A stretch of DNA of 33,242 nt from positions 1 to 33,242 of the forward strand of contig NZ_LDQA01000065.1 of NCBI RefSeq assembly GCF_001475935.1. Reading direction: 5' to 3'. Of this stretch, positions 9,090 through 16,467 are shown piece by piece (the stretch's first letter is position 1; every line of letters starts with the position of its first letter). This DNA comes from Aureimonas ureilytica (GTDB lineage Bacteria > Pseudomonadota > Alphaproteobacteria > Rhizobiales > Rhizobiaceae). The notes beneath the pieces are model-generated. The model saw nothing but the letters and a program-made list of their open reading frames with translations. It did not search any database and was not told the origin of the DNA. Position numbers and translations under genes: made by a program.

Positions 9090-9674
9090 TCAGGGCGCAA
9101 TCCAACGTCGGATTGCGCCGCGTTCGGAATAGAGAAACTCAGCTCGACTCTGCCGCCCGTCCTGAAGCTGCAACCATTCCAAGCGTCGTATGACGCAGCG
9201 GACCAGAACGAAATTCTGCTCCGCCATGTCGTGGTCCGCCACGATCTCGGGCCGGGCGGCGTCGGGATGATCGATCGGCAAACCAGCGGCAACAGGACCT
9301 CGATAGGCGTTTCGCGCATCGTCGCTCAGTCCGCGAAAGGCTTCCGCGCCCTCCTTGATCGACGTTCGCCAAAGGGATGCTTCGCCTTCCGCGCGCAGCT
9401 GAACACGATCGTCCTCGTCCCACACCAAAAGGCTGACTCGCGTATCCGCCGCGATGTCTCCAACCTTGGACGATCTTGCATCCGTATGAAATGAGAGCCG
9501 TCTTTGGGTAGACGCGACGTCTCGCAGGACCACCATCCTTGCACGAGGCGCTCCTTCCACCCCAATCGTCGAGACCGTCAGCAGCCTGAACGGATGACGG
9601 CGATCCAGAACCGCTTCTTCCCATCGCTGCCAGATCGAGGCCTCCAGCTTTTCGAGCTCGCCTTCGACTCTCAT
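9090..9674 (-). CDS. Pyridoxamine 5'-phosphate oxidase family flavoprotein
   Basis: A 194-residue protein with an FMN-binding split-barrel (PNPOx-like) fold. The barrel strands read RLLTVSTIGVEGAPRARMVVLRDV, then LSFHTDARSSKVGDI, then VSLLVWDEDDRVQLRAEGEA. The C-terminal part has VRCVIRRLEWLQL and ends with AIRRWIAP. Such proteins usually bind FMN and some bind F420 or heme; this subgroup is uncharacterised, so I do not call it PdxH. The ATG at 9674 is preceded by GAGGA about 10 nt upstream; farther starts lack this. It converges with metC, leaving only 6 nt between stop codons. Confidence 0.85.
   Translation of the reverse strand: MRVEGELEKLEASIWQRWEEAVLDRRHPFRLLTVSTIGVEGAPRARMVVLRDVASTQRRLSFHTDARSSKVGDIAADTRVSLLVWDEDDRVQLRAEGEASLWRTSIKEGAEAFRGLSDDARNAYRGPVAAGLPIDHPDAARPEIVADHDMAEQNFVLVRCVIRRLEWLQLQDGRQSRAEFLYSERGAIRRWIAP
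9094..9119 (+). terminator. Palindrome after metC, embedded in the end of the PNPOx-family gene
   Basis: A perfect 10-bp inverted repeat (9094-9103 with 9110-9119) with a 6-nt loop starts 11 nt after the metC stop. It simultaneously encodes the last residues (AIRRWIAP) of the opposing gene. No T-tract follows, so its terminator role is a guess, but the symmetry is exact. Confidence 0.5.
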
Positions 9675-9778
9675 CTTGATCCATTCCTCGAATTGAAAAA
9701 TCGACCTTTCGGTCTTCGCCTTGATCTTGCACCATCCATGCTCTATCTCGCGCGCCTTCGGACGAAAGGAGCTCCACG

Positions 9779-9934
9779 ATGCACGACGCACGATCCACCA
9801 TGACTCGAAACGACATCGTAAGACGGGAAGGCGAAGACGCCAAAGCTAGGCACCGCACCCGTAAGGACAACCCATACCGGCCGGGCAGCGCCGACTGGCG
9901 CGCTTGGACCGAAGGCTTCGGCGACGCTTTCTGA
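9779..9934 (+). CDS. Small ribosome-modulation-factor (Rmf/CrpP)-like protein
   Basis: A 51-residue basic protein starting at ATG 9779, with AAGGAG at 9766-9771 spaced 7 nt away, one of the best ribosome-binding sites in the window. It begins MHDARSTMTRNDIVRREGED and ends with NPYRPGSADWRAWTEGFGDAF. The pattern EG..A...NPY followed by W..W..GF..A matches the Rmf/CrpP family core. In gammaproteobacteria Rmf dimerises 70S ribosomes in stationary phase; the alphaproteobacterial relatives are poorly studied. It is divergent from the PNPOx-family gene with about 104 nt between starts. Assignment rests on this short motif, so function is tentative, but the gene call is good. Confidence 0.72.
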   Translation: MHDARSTMTRNDIVRREGEDAKARHRTRKDNPYRPGSADWRAWTEGFGDAF

Positions 9935-9938
9935 TCGA

Positions 9939-9975
9939 GTTGCGCCACGACAAAGCTCCCGCTCCGTGGCGCGAC
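9939..9975 (+). terminator. Hairpin after the Rmf-like gene
   Basis: An 11-bp stem with one T.G pair (9939-9949 with 9965-9975) begins 4 nt after the stop of the Rmf-like gene. It lacks a T-tract. It could be the 3' end hairpin of a short stable mRNA. Confidence 0.4.
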
Positions 9976-10042
9976 ACCCTCGGCTATCCGGCGCATGGAG
10001 GATCGACCCTGCGGTCTACAGGGCTTCTGAAGGTCGGATCGA

Positions 10043-10064
10043 TAAAAACCACCGCCTCAGGTGG
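10043..10064 (-). terminator. Rho-independent terminator downstream of tRNA-Arg
   Basis: On the minus strand a 5-bp stem (10060-10064 with 10049-10053) with a 6-nt loop is followed immediately by five T residues (10044-10048). It lies about 100 nt past the tRNA-Arg 3' end and is the first clear stop for transcription coming from tRNA-Pro, the NDUFS4-like gene and tRNA-Arg. Confidence 0.65.
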
Positions 10065-10166
10065 CAGCGCGATATCTCCAAACGCTGTTCGGGCGTCTGA
10101 TGCTAAGCGGGACTTTGACGTCAGAGGCTGATCGCCGTACTTCGGCCAACAAATTTGAAAGAAGAG

Positions 10167-10242
10167 TGGCGACCCCGGCAGGATTCGAACCTGCGACCAT
10201 CGGCTTAGAAGGCCGGTGCTCTATCCACTGAGCTACGGGGCC
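10167..10242 (-). tRNA. tRNA-Arg (anticodon TCT)
   Basis: A full cloverleaf can be drawn. The 7-bp acceptor stem has one G.T pair, the D arm contains AGCTCAGTGGATAGAGC, the anticodon loop CTTCTAA gives anticodon TCT, and the T arm contains GGTTCGAATCC. The 3' CCA is encoded (10167-10169). It decodes AGA and AGG, rare codons in this GC-rich genome. It starts 33 nt after the NDUFS4-like gene. Confidence 0.97.
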
Positions 10243-10275
10243 CGGTGAGCGCCGCGTCGGCGGCGCTCCGATGGT

Positions 10276-10581
10276 TCAGTGCGTCCAGGGCGCAATGCGA
10301 TCGTAGCGAAAATTGTCGGAATAGGACACTTTCGGACGAACCGATACGTGCTCTTCCTCGACGCGATACGCGATACCGTAGCGATCGGCATAGGCAATCG
10401 CCTGTTCCTTCGTTTCGAAGGACAAACGGACCTGCGACAGCATATCGGACGAGGATGTATAGCCCATCAGAGGCTCAACGACCTTCGGTGCGGCGGGCTC
10501 GTATTGGAGCAGCCATTCCTTGGTCTTCGCCTTGCCGGACTGCATCGCCGTACGTGCAGGACGATAGATCCGGGCCACCAT
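10276..10581 (-). CDS. NDUFS4-like complex I accessory subunit (ETC complex I subunit conserved region)
   Basis: A 101-residue protein matching the 18-kDa accessory subunit family (NDUFS4) of respiratory complex I. It begins with MVARIYRPARTAMQSGKAKT, followed by WLLQYEP, MGYTSSSDMLSQVRLSF, and the ending YSDNFRYDRIAPWTH. The last region, with the Asn-Phe-Arg and Pro-Trp-Thr-His elements, is the most conserved. It binds the peripheral arm of NADH:quinone oxidoreductase near the NADH module and is known in alphaproteobacteria and mitochondria. The ATG at 10581 has GGAG 9 nt upstream; a TTG five codons earlier is less likely. It lies between two tRNA genes on the same strand, away from any nuo genes. 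Confidence 0.93.
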   Translation of the reverse strand: MVARIYRPARTAMQSGKAKTKEWLLQYEPAAPKVVEPLMGYTSSSDMLSQVRLSFETKEQAIAYADRYGIAYRVEEEHVSVRPKVSYSDNFRYDRIAPWTH

Positions 10582-10626
10582 GAAAACGATCTCCAACCTC
10601 TTGAGCCAACCAGTCCTTTCAAGACA

Positions 10627-10703
<77 letters not shown>

Positions 10704-10732
10704 AACGGCCCCAAACGACTGGAACGATCTGG

Positions 10733-10761
10733 GGTATGCCCTGCGGATGAGCCCGGGTCAA
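10733..10761 (-). promoter_or_regulatory. Candidate promoter of tRNA-Pro
   Basis: On the minus strand TTGACC (10756-10761) is 17 bp from CATACC (10733-10738), about 29 nt before the mature tRNA-Pro 5' end. The -35 box is strong and the -10 box weak. Confidence 0.5.
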
Positions 10762-10807
10762 GAGACGCCCGCGCCTCATTCCAGCTTTCCAAAAGCTGCG
10801 TGAACGA

Positions 10808-11278
10808 TCAGTTTCGGGACGGGATTACGGCGTGTTCCAGCATGTCGCCGCGTGTCGCTCCATAACGGGCCGCCGCGCCCCCATTGATCTCGAGCACATA
10901 GCGAACCGGGCCGCCCGAAGAGATCAGGTCCAAGGACAAGGGCTGGGCATTGGCGCCGATCCGCACGATCCGTCCCGTCTCGTCCAGAAACAGCATGTCG
11001 AGCGGAATCAGCGTATTCTTCATCCACATATCGACATCGCGCGTCTGACCGAAATCGAAGAGCATCCCCGTATCATGAGGCAGCGACTCGCGGTTCATGA
11101 GGCCGACTTCGCGCTGACCTGGGGTATCGGCCACTTCGACCTCGATCGGAAAGCGCCCTTTCGAAGTCACCAGTGTTGCGGTTGACCCCGAGGATTGCGT
11201 GGTGACAGCCAGGACGCCCGCAATGGCCAGTGCCGCCAATCCCAGGGCCGCGACTGTCGATTTGGTCCGTAGAATCAT
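10808..11278 (-). CDS. DUF192 family exported protein
   Basis: A 156-residue protein with an N-terminal hydrophobic signal or anchor (residues about 8-27). A DUF192 domain follows, with the family marks [39 protein letters not shown] and the final YVLEINGG. Function is unknown; some homologues are annotated as metal-associated (YjbR/TraD-unrelated) envelope proteins without firm evidence. Its ATG overlaps the stop of the upstream cold-shock gene (ATGA), so the two are translationally coupled. Confidence 0.9.
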   Translation of the reverse strand: MILRTKSTVAALGLAALAIAGVLAVTTQSSGSTATLVTSKGRFPIEVEVADTPGQREVGLMNRESLPHDTGMLFDFGQTRDVDMWMKNTLIPLDMLFLDETGRIVRIGANAQPLSLDLISSGGPVRYVLEINGGAAARYGATRGDMLEHAVIPSRN

Positions 11279-11874
11279 GTTTCTTCACCGCCGTGTTCGT
11301 CAGCAGTCGGCCCAAGAGGTTGGATTTCGGCTGCCATCAAGCCTTTCGAGCCGAGACCGAATCGGACAAGCACCGACTGGCCGGGTCGTAGCTCCGTCAT
11401 GCCATAACGGCGCAGCGTTTCCATATGGACGAAAATGTCCTCGGTGCCCTCGCCTCGTGAGAGGAAGCCGTAGCCTTTGGTCCGATTGAACCATTTGACG
11501 CTCGCCAGCTCCAGATCACTCGACGGATCGACTTGAACATGGGTTCGCATCGGGGCGCCCGCTGAGCCGGACGAAACGGCCGTCGACGCATCCATGGACA
11601 CAACGCGCGAAGCCTGAAGCCCACGTCCGCCTTTCTGAACCTCACAGACAATGGTCGCGCCCTCGAGAACGGTGGAATAACCATCCCTCCGCAGGCAGGT
11701 TACATGGAGAAGGATATCCGCCGATCCGTCATCGGGCACGACGAACCCGAACCCTTTCGCGACATCGAACCATTTGATGCGACCGGATACGACCTGCGCC
11801 GGCTCCGCCAGTTCCGCGTGACCGTCAGTCGTTTCGGTGGGGCAAGAACAGGCGTGCCCCGTCATATGGGCCAT
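11275..11874 (-). CDS. Two-domain cold-shock protein
   Basis: A roughly 199-residue cytoplasmic protein with two tandem cold-shock domains. The first has [18 protein letters not shown] and the RNP2-like [11 protein letters not shown]. The second has [18 protein letters not shown] and RNP2 [12 protein letters not shown] linker of about 30 residues containing SSGSAGAP joins them. Tandem CSD proteins of this size are common in Hyphomicrobiales and bind single-stranded RNA or DNA. The ATG at 11874 is followed by another at 11865; neither has a strong ribosome-binding site, and a TTG at 11919 is less likely. It is coupled to the DUF192 gene by a 4-nt overlap. Confidence 0.92.
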   Translation of the reverse strand: MAHMTGHACSCPTETTDGHAELAEPAQVVSGRIKWFDVAKGFGFVVPDDGSADILLHVTCLRRDGYSTVLEGATIVCEVQKGGRGLQASRVVSMDASTAVSSGSAGAPMRTHVQVDPSSDLELASVKWFNRTKGYGFLSRGEGTEDIFVHMETLRRYGMTELRPGQSVLVRFGLGSKGLMAAEIQPLGPTADEHGGEET

Positions 11875-12200
11875 CGCTTCGCTTGCCGATACACAACACG
11901 CATTTCCACCCCTGTCCAAACCGCATGCGACACGCTGGTCTCACATCGATTCGCCGCCAATCGTCCTTCGACACCGCCTCTTTTGATGAGAATAGATAAT
12001 CAAGTGCTTTTGGAAATCCTTTTGGTCGAATTTTAACGATTTTCCCGACAGGCGATCCCCTTACGTCACAGTCGCAGCTAACGGATGCTCTGCGAAATAA
12101 ACTGTCCGAAATTGGCGGGAGACCGGAACAATTCCGCCGAACCCTTTTCGGCATCGTTTCGGGCACCAGATAGCGCGAACACATTACGACGGGGGAATCC
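11875..12200. other. Divergent intergenic region between cold-shock gene and gloA
   Basis: About 326 nt separate the two divergent starts. The part from about 11980 to 12060 is clearly AT-richer than the surroundings, fitting promoters for both genes. I could not pick a convincing -35/-10 pair. The cold-shock mRNA would have a leader of up to about 150 nt if transcription starts in that AT-rich part. I see no gene here. Confidence 0.4.
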
Positions 12201-12641
12201 TTGCGCTATCTCCACACTATGGTTCGGATCACCGACATCGATCGCTCTCTCGATTTCTACTGCCGCCATATGGGCATGGTGGAAATCAGGCGATCGGAAA
12301 GCGAAGCGGGTCGATTCACACTGATTTTTCTCGCAGCGGCGGACGACGTCGAAACAGGTCGCGCTCAGAGCGCCCCGCTTCTGGAACTGACCTATAATTG
12401 GGACCCGGAAACCTATAGCGGCGGCCGGAATTTCGGCCATCTCGCCTATGAGGTCGACGACATCTACGAAACGTGCCAGCGCTTGATGGACGCCGGAATC
12501 ACCATCAATCGTCCGCCGCGCGACGGGCGCATGGCCTTTGTGAAGTCGCCCGACAATATATCGTTCGAACTTCTCCAGAAAGGTTCGAGCAAGCCGCCGC
12601 AGGAACCTTGGGCGAGCATGGAGAACACAGGTTCCTGGTGA
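12201..12641 (+). CDS. gloA: Lactoylglutathione lyase (glyoxalase I)
   Basis: A 146-residue VOC-fold enzyme that converts the methylglyoxal-glutathione hemithioacetal to S-lactoylglutathione in the cytoplasm. The four expected metal ligands are present: His5 in MRYLHTMVR, Glu in LLELTYNWD, His in [11 protein letters not shown], and Glu in ISFELLQKG. The substrate-binding [10 protein letters not shown] loop is also present. The start is a TTG at 12201. The conserved N terminus MRYLHTM with the first metal ligand begins exactly there, and GGGGGA lies a few nt upstream. A strong terminator follows at 12751. Confidence 0.95.
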   Translation: MRYLHTMVRITDIDRSLDFYCRHMGMVEIRRSESEAGRFTLIFLAAADDVETGRAQSAPLLELTYNWDPETYSGGRNFGHLAYEVDDIYETCQRLMDAGITINRPPRDGRMAFVKSPDNISFELLQKGSSKPPQEPWASMENTGSW

Positions 12642-12750
12642 GGCGCCGAGTAGTGGCACCCGGCTTCATTCGGTGTTAATGTTTCGCCATGTCAGGAGCT
12701 GCGCCGAACAGGCGGGCGCATGGGAACTTGAGACGCTCGCAAGGCCGGTC

Positions 12751-12780
12751 GCGCCGATCCTCGGATCGGCGCTCTTCTTT
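12751..12780 (+). terminator. Rho-independent terminator downstream of gloA
   Basis: A perfect inverted repeat (12751-12760 with 12763-12772), which folds as a 9-bp stem with a CTCG tetraloop, is followed by the T-rich TCTTCTTT (12773-12780). It lies about 110 nt after the gloA stop and just before the next gene on the same strand. Confidence 0.88.
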
Positions 12781-12821
12781 AAGACGCCGGTTCTGCGACG
12801 CATCAAAGGGTGGACGAGCGA

Positions 12822-13898
12822 TTGACGACCAAGAGTTACTGGCGACAAGCGCGTTGCGTTTGGATTGTCGCGGGCCTCGCGAGTGCCTCGTCCCTGGTGA
12901 CGGGGTGTGTGTCCGCTGTCGATGAAACATCGGCCTTCGGATTCTCTCATACCCCGAAGGCGAACGAACCCAAGGACATCGCATCGATCATCCAATCGGA
13001 TGGAAAGGCGACGCCCGACGTCAACAGCCCTCCTGAGGTGGCAGCGCCCAGTCCGGTGGAACCGGCCAAAAAGCAGGCGGAGACGCTCCGAAAGGTGGCG
13101 TCGGGCGATATCGCCAAATCGATCGCAGCCCCCGCCCCTGCGGATCGTCAGGCGCCAATGCAGGTAGCGACCGCCGATCGGCCGGCAGACGCCAAATCGC
13201 GCAGCCTGCTGACGCCGCTCTCGGCACCGGTCGTTACCGCCTTCTCGCAGCCGCGCAGCGGCGGGCCGGAAGCCGATCATTCTCTTTACGCATCTCTCTA
13301 TACGCAATCCGAGGCCAAGGTCCCCTTGCGCAACGCCGATCGCACCAAGAGCAAGCGGGTCATCATTCATCAGGCGGGAAGCGACGACAAGCAGAGCCCG
13401 GCCGACAATGGGCTTCCCGGCGTCAACCCCAAGTCCCTCTTCGAAATCGGCCAGCGCGCGTCGGTGGATTCGGAACTGATCGACGATCTCGGAGACAGCT
13501 ATCAGCTGGCCTCGCTCAGCGGCATCGCACGCCTCGCGCCGAGTGGCCTTCTGATCCAGCGTGAAGACGTCGTGACGAATTGCTTCGACTCCAATCTGAT
13601 GTCGCTGATCTCGCAGATCGAGACGCGCTTTCATCAGAAGGTGGTCATTACGTCAGGCTTCCGTTCACCGTCGCATAATCGCCGCGTCAACGGCGCGAAG
13701 GCATCGTTGCATATGCAATGCAAGGCCGCCGACCTTCATGTGCCGGGCGTCAATGGACAGGAAGTGGCTCGCTTCGTGCGCGCGCTGCCCGTGCGCGGCG
13801 GCGTCGGGACCTATTGCCATACGGCCTCCATCCATATCGATGTCGGCCCGCGCCGGGACTGGAATTGGCCGTGCCGAGGCATGCGCCGAACCGGGTGA
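12822..13898 (+). CDS. Lipoprotein with peptidase M15A-type (D,D-carboxypeptidase-like) domain
   Basis: A 358-residue exported protein. An N-terminal signal ends in the lipobox SLVTGC, so it is probably a lipoprotein. A long variable linker follows. The C-terminal 120 residues are an M15A peptidase domain with GFRSPSHNRRVNGAKAS and zinc ligands His297 and Asp304 in LHMQCKAADLH and His338 in SIHIDVG. The family hydrolyses D-Ala-containing peptidoglycan links or acts as an inactive relative. Start choice: the TTG at 12822 has AAAGGGTGG about 8-11 nt upstream, while a GTG at 12810 overlaps that site. Two tRNA-like promoters begin only after its stop. Confidence 0.85.
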   Translation: MTTKSYWRQARCVWIVAGLASASSLVTGCVSAVDETSAFGFSHTPKANEPKDIASIIQSDGKATPDVNSPPEVAAPSPVEPAKKQAETLRKVASGDIAKSIAAPAPADRQAPMQVATADRPADAKSRSLLTPLSAPVVTAFSQPRSGGPEADHSLYASLYTQSEAKVPLRNADRTKSKRVIIHQAGSDDKQSPADNGLPGVNPKSLFEIGQRASVDSELIDDLGDSYQLASLSGIARLAPSGLLIQREDVVTNCFDSNLMSLISQIETRFHQKVVITSGFRSPSHNRRVNGAKASLHMQCKAADLHVPGVNGQEVARFVRALPVRGGVGTYCHTASIHIDVGPRRDWNWPCRGMRRTG

Positions 13899-13917
13899 TT
13901 TTCACTCGCAAGGGGGC

Positions 13918-13946
13918 TTGCGAATCTGCGGCCTTCCTTGCATAGG
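13918..13946 (+). promoter_or_regulatory. Promoter of tRNA-Glu copy 1
   Basis: TTGCGA (13918-13923), a 17-bp spacer and CATAGG (13941-13946), with 11 nt to the mature tRNA. The geometry is identical to the promoters of copies 2 and 3. Confidence 0.65.
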
Positions 13947-13957
13947 AACACTTGTCC

Positions 13958-14032
13958 GCGCCCGTCGTCTATCGGTTAGGACGCCACCCTTTCACGGTGG
14001 AGAGAGGGGTTCGATTCCCCTCGGGCGTACCA
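13958..14032 (+). tRNA. tRNA-Glu (anticodon TTC), copy 1
   Basis: The acceptor stem GCGCCCG pairs with CGGGCGT (G.T at position 1-72), the anticodon loop CTTTCAC gives TTC, the T arm reads GGGGTTCGATTCCCC and CCA is encoded at 14030-14032. Confidence 0.97.
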
Positions 14033-14138
14033 CATTCTTCGCATATCAAGCCGTTCAAGCGTGTTTCCGAGTTTGGCTCGGTCTCGTTATGAGCGTTGTT
14101 TTTCGAGCGGTGGGGCGTCTTCGAATTGCAATGATGGC

Positions 14139-14167
14139 TTGCGATAATACGCGACTCACCTTATAGA
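14139..14167 (+). promoter_or_regulatory. Promoter of tRNA-Glu copy 2
   Basis: TTGCGA (14139-14144), 17 bp, TATAGA (14162-14167), 11 nt before the mature tRNA. Confidence 0.72.
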
Positions 14168-14178
14168 GACCCTCGTCC

Positions 14179-14253
14179 GCGCCCGTCGTCTATCGGTTAG
14201 GACGCCACCCTTTCACGGTGGAGAGAGGGGTTCGATTCCCCTCGGGCGTACCA
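14179..14253 (+). tRNA. tRNA-Glu (anticodon TTC), copy 2
   Basis: Identical over all 75 nt to copy 1, including the encoded CCA. Confidence 0.97.
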
Positions 14254-14360
14254 CTCTTCTGTCGGTCTCAGGCCATTCAAGCGTACTTCCGAGTTTGGCT
14301 CGGGCTCCTTCTGAGTGCCGCTTTCCGAGCGGCGGTGCGTCTTTGAAGTGCAATAATGGC

Positions 14361-14389
14361 TTGCCATAACACGCGACTCACCTTATAGA
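14361..14389 (+). promoter_or_regulatory. Promoter of tRNA-Glu copy 3
   Basis: TTGCCA (14361-14366), 17 bp, TATAGA (14384-14389), 11 nt before the mature tRNA. Confidence 0.72.
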
Positions 14390-14400
14390 CGCCCTTGTCC

Positions 14401-14475
14401 GCGCCCGTCGTCTATCGGTTAGGACGCCACCCTTTCACGGTGGAGAGAGGGGTTCGATTCCCCTCGGGCGTACCA
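14401..14475 (+). tRNA. tRNA-Glu (anticodon TTC), copy 3
   Basis: Identical to copies 1 and 2, with encoded CCA. A 6-bp hairpin (14541-14546 with 14557-14562) lies downstream without a T-tract and could mark the end of the transcript. Confidence 0.97.
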
Positions 14476-14594
14476 CAAGCCTCCGTAACATGATCTATCT
14501 TGTGTCTTGCGGCGTTCGCCCGACTAAGCACGCAATGGGTTCGCTCGCTTTGGGCTGAGCGAGGATCGTTGGTCGATCAGGCTCCGAACCTGTG

Positions 14595-16391
14595 TCACTC
14601 CGACGGGATAGCCATATCTACGACCCGCATCGTCACTTTCTCACGCCCGCCATAGCGGTCCATGGACAGCGTCCCAGCCACATGGATCGCCCTGTCTCGT
14701 GACGCCATCAGCGCCTCACCGAGGGGCGTCCCTTCGACCCGGAAGGCGATGGCGGACGCCTGCGCACCATCGGCAGCCTTCAATGTCATCCGAATGTGAC
14801 CACCTGTCCCGACATAGGACGCCTGGATCAGGCGATGTCGCGGCAAGGCGAAAATGGGCGCGGCATGACCGGCGCCATAAGGGCCTGCCTTCTCCACCAG
14901 CGAATAGGTCTCGGACGACAGCGCCGAGGCGGACATGGCCGCGTCGATCTCAATGACATCGCCTGCCATCAGGTCCGGAACGACCTTGCCGGCCTGTTCC
15001 TCCGCCAAAGCGCGGAAGTCCCCCAGACGCGCGCGCTCGATCGTCAAACCGGCGGCCATCGCATGTCCGCCCCCTTTCACGAGAATTCCTGTCTCGACCG
15101 CGCGCCGCACGAAGCGCCCGAGATCGAAACCGGGGATCGAGCGCCCTGATCCCGTTCCACGGCCGGTCGCGTCGAAGGAAATGGCGAAAGCCGGGCGCGA
15201 GAAGCGCTCTTTGAGACGCGCTGCCAGAAGCCCGACAATCCCCGGATGCCAATTCGCGCGGGCGGCGATCAGGACCGAGGGCCCCTCACCCGTCCCAATT
15301 TCCGTTCGGATCTCGGCCTCGGCTTCGTCCAGCATCACGCGTTCCATGGCCTGACGCTCGGCGTTCAGGAGGTTGAGCTGCTCGGCAAGCGCCCGCGCCT
15401 CCAGATCGTCCGACGTTACGAGAAGCCTTGTGCCCAAATGGGCTTCGCCGATGCGACCGCCCGCGTTGATGCGCGGGCCGAGAAGGAAGCCGAGATGGAA
15501 CGTGTCGATCGGACCGGACAGGCGCGCGATTTCAGCGAGAGCCTTGATGCCCGGTTTGCGGAGATGGCGCATGGTGGCCAGCCCGCGCACCACCAGGGCC
15601 CGGTTGAATCCTTGCAGCGGGACGACGTCGCAGACCGTCGCCAGGGCAACGAGATCGAGATCGTCCATGAGGGGCGGCAGGCTGGACGGATCATAGCCGC
15701 GACGGCGAAGTTCGCGCGATACGGCCGCGAGCGTGACGAACACCACGCCCGCCGCGCAAAGATGCCCCTGCTGCGAAAGATCGTCCTGCCGGTTCGGATT
15801 GACGATGGCATGGGCGGGCGGAAGCAGGCCGCCCGTCTGATGATGGTCGAGAACGATGAGATCGACCCGCCGCGCGGCGACGGCCTCCAGCGCCTCGAAA
15901 CTGCCCGTACCGCAGTCGACCGTTACGATCAGCCGCGCGCCACCGTCCATCAGATCCCGCATGGCATTGGGATTCGGCCCGTAGCCCTCCGTCAGACGGT
16001 CGGGAATGCGCACGATGGGGTCGAGGCCGAAATGCTGGAGATAACGAGCCAGCAAGGCCGATGAAGCCGCGCCGTCCACGTCGTAGTCGCCGAAGATCGC
16101 GACCTTCTCTCGGCGGGCGATCGCGTCGGCCAGACGCGCAGCCGCCTTGTCCATATCCGTCAGGCTGGACGGGTCCGGCATGAGGTCGCGGATGGTGGGC
16201 TCCAGAAAGCGCGCCGCCTCGTCCGGTCCGACGCGCCGAGCTGCCAGAACGCGAGCCACCATGTCGGGAATCGCGTGAAGCTGCGCGATCCGCGAAGCGG
16301 ACGCCTCATCCCGAAGGTTCAATGCGTGGACCCAGCGTCGGCGGGACGCCGACTGCTCGACTTGGAGAAACGTTCTGTGCTCGGCGGTCAT
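14595..16391 (-). CDS. recJ: Single-stranded-DNA-specific 5'-3' exonuclease RecJ
   Basis: A 598-residue DHH-superfamily nuclease used in RecF-pathway recombination, mismatch repair and base excision repair. Catalytic motifs are in order: FGDYDVDG (Asp102, Asp104, Asp106), TVDCGTG, the DHH motif D182-H183-H184 in VLDHHQ, then CAAGVVF and VCDVVPL. The DHHA1 half follows with GPRINAGGRIG and the GGGHAMAAGLT loop, and an OB-like C-terminal domain ends the protein. Length is normal for RecJ. It is the last gene of the alaC-hom-glpX-recJ strand group, 76 nt after glpX, and has only a weak ribosome-binding site before its ATG. Confidence 0.96.
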   Translation of the reverse strand: MTAEHRTFLQVEQSASRRRWVHALNLRDEASASRIAQLHAIPDMVARVLAARRVGPDEAARFLEPTIRDLMPDPSSLTDMDKAAARLADAIARREKVAIFGDYDVDGAASSALLARYLQHFGLDPIVRIPDRLTEGYGPNPNAMRDLMDGGARLIVTVDCGTGSFEALEAVAARRVDLIVLDHHQTGGLLPPAHAIVNPNRQDDLSQQGHLCAAGVVFVTLAAVSRELRRRGYDPSSLPPLMDDLDLVALATVCDVVPLQGFNRALVVRGLATMRHLRKPGIKALAEIARLSGPIDTFHLGFLLGPRINAGGRIGEAHLGTRLLVTSDDLEARALAEQLNLLNAERQAMERVMLDEAEAEIRTEIGTGEGPSVLIAARANWHPGIVGLLAARLKERFSRPAFAISFDATGRGTGSGRSIPGFDLGRFVRRAVETGILVKGGGHAMAAGLTIERARLGDFRALAEEQAGKVVPDLMAGDVIEIDAAMSASALSSETYSLVEKAGPYGAGHAAPIFALPRHRLIQASYVGTGGHIRMTLKAADGAQASAIAFRVEGTPLGEALMASRDRAIHVAGTLSMDRYGGREKVTMRVVDMAIPSE

Positions 16392-16467
16392 GTCAGCCTA
16401 TATGGGCGTGACGCGGCCATGATGGTCCCGCCATCGCTTTTTGCGAGCAGAAGCCATTAGCTTTGCG

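Larger units (their letters stand above)
13918..14475 (+). repeat. Tandem array of three promoter-tRNA-Glu units
   Basis: Units start at 221- and 222-nt spacing. The 75-nt tRNA parts are identical, while the roughly 146-nt spacers are related but diverged. Shared spacer blocks include the hairpin CCGAGTTTGGCTCGG (14067-14081 and 14289-14303), a TGCAATRATGGCTTGC segment and the shared ACGCGACTCACCTTATAGA segment before copies 2 and 3. This points to tandem duplication. Confidence 0.9.

Noticed and set aside
11825-12184. A 119-codon minus-strand frame across the cold-shock/gloA intergenic region
   Set aside because: It overlaps the cold-shock gene start in another frame, shows no domain and no ribosome-binding site; the region looks regulatory.
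12689-12925. A 78-codon plus-strand frame before the M15-type lipoprotein gene
   Set aside because: It runs through the gloA terminator and into the lipoprotein gene in another frame; Arg/Ser-rich with no family marks.
13958-14475. Interpreting the repeated tRNA-Glu sequence as a CRISPR array or integration site duplications
   Set aside because: The repeats are full tRNA genes with promoters, the spacers are related to each other, and no integrase or cas gene is nearby.
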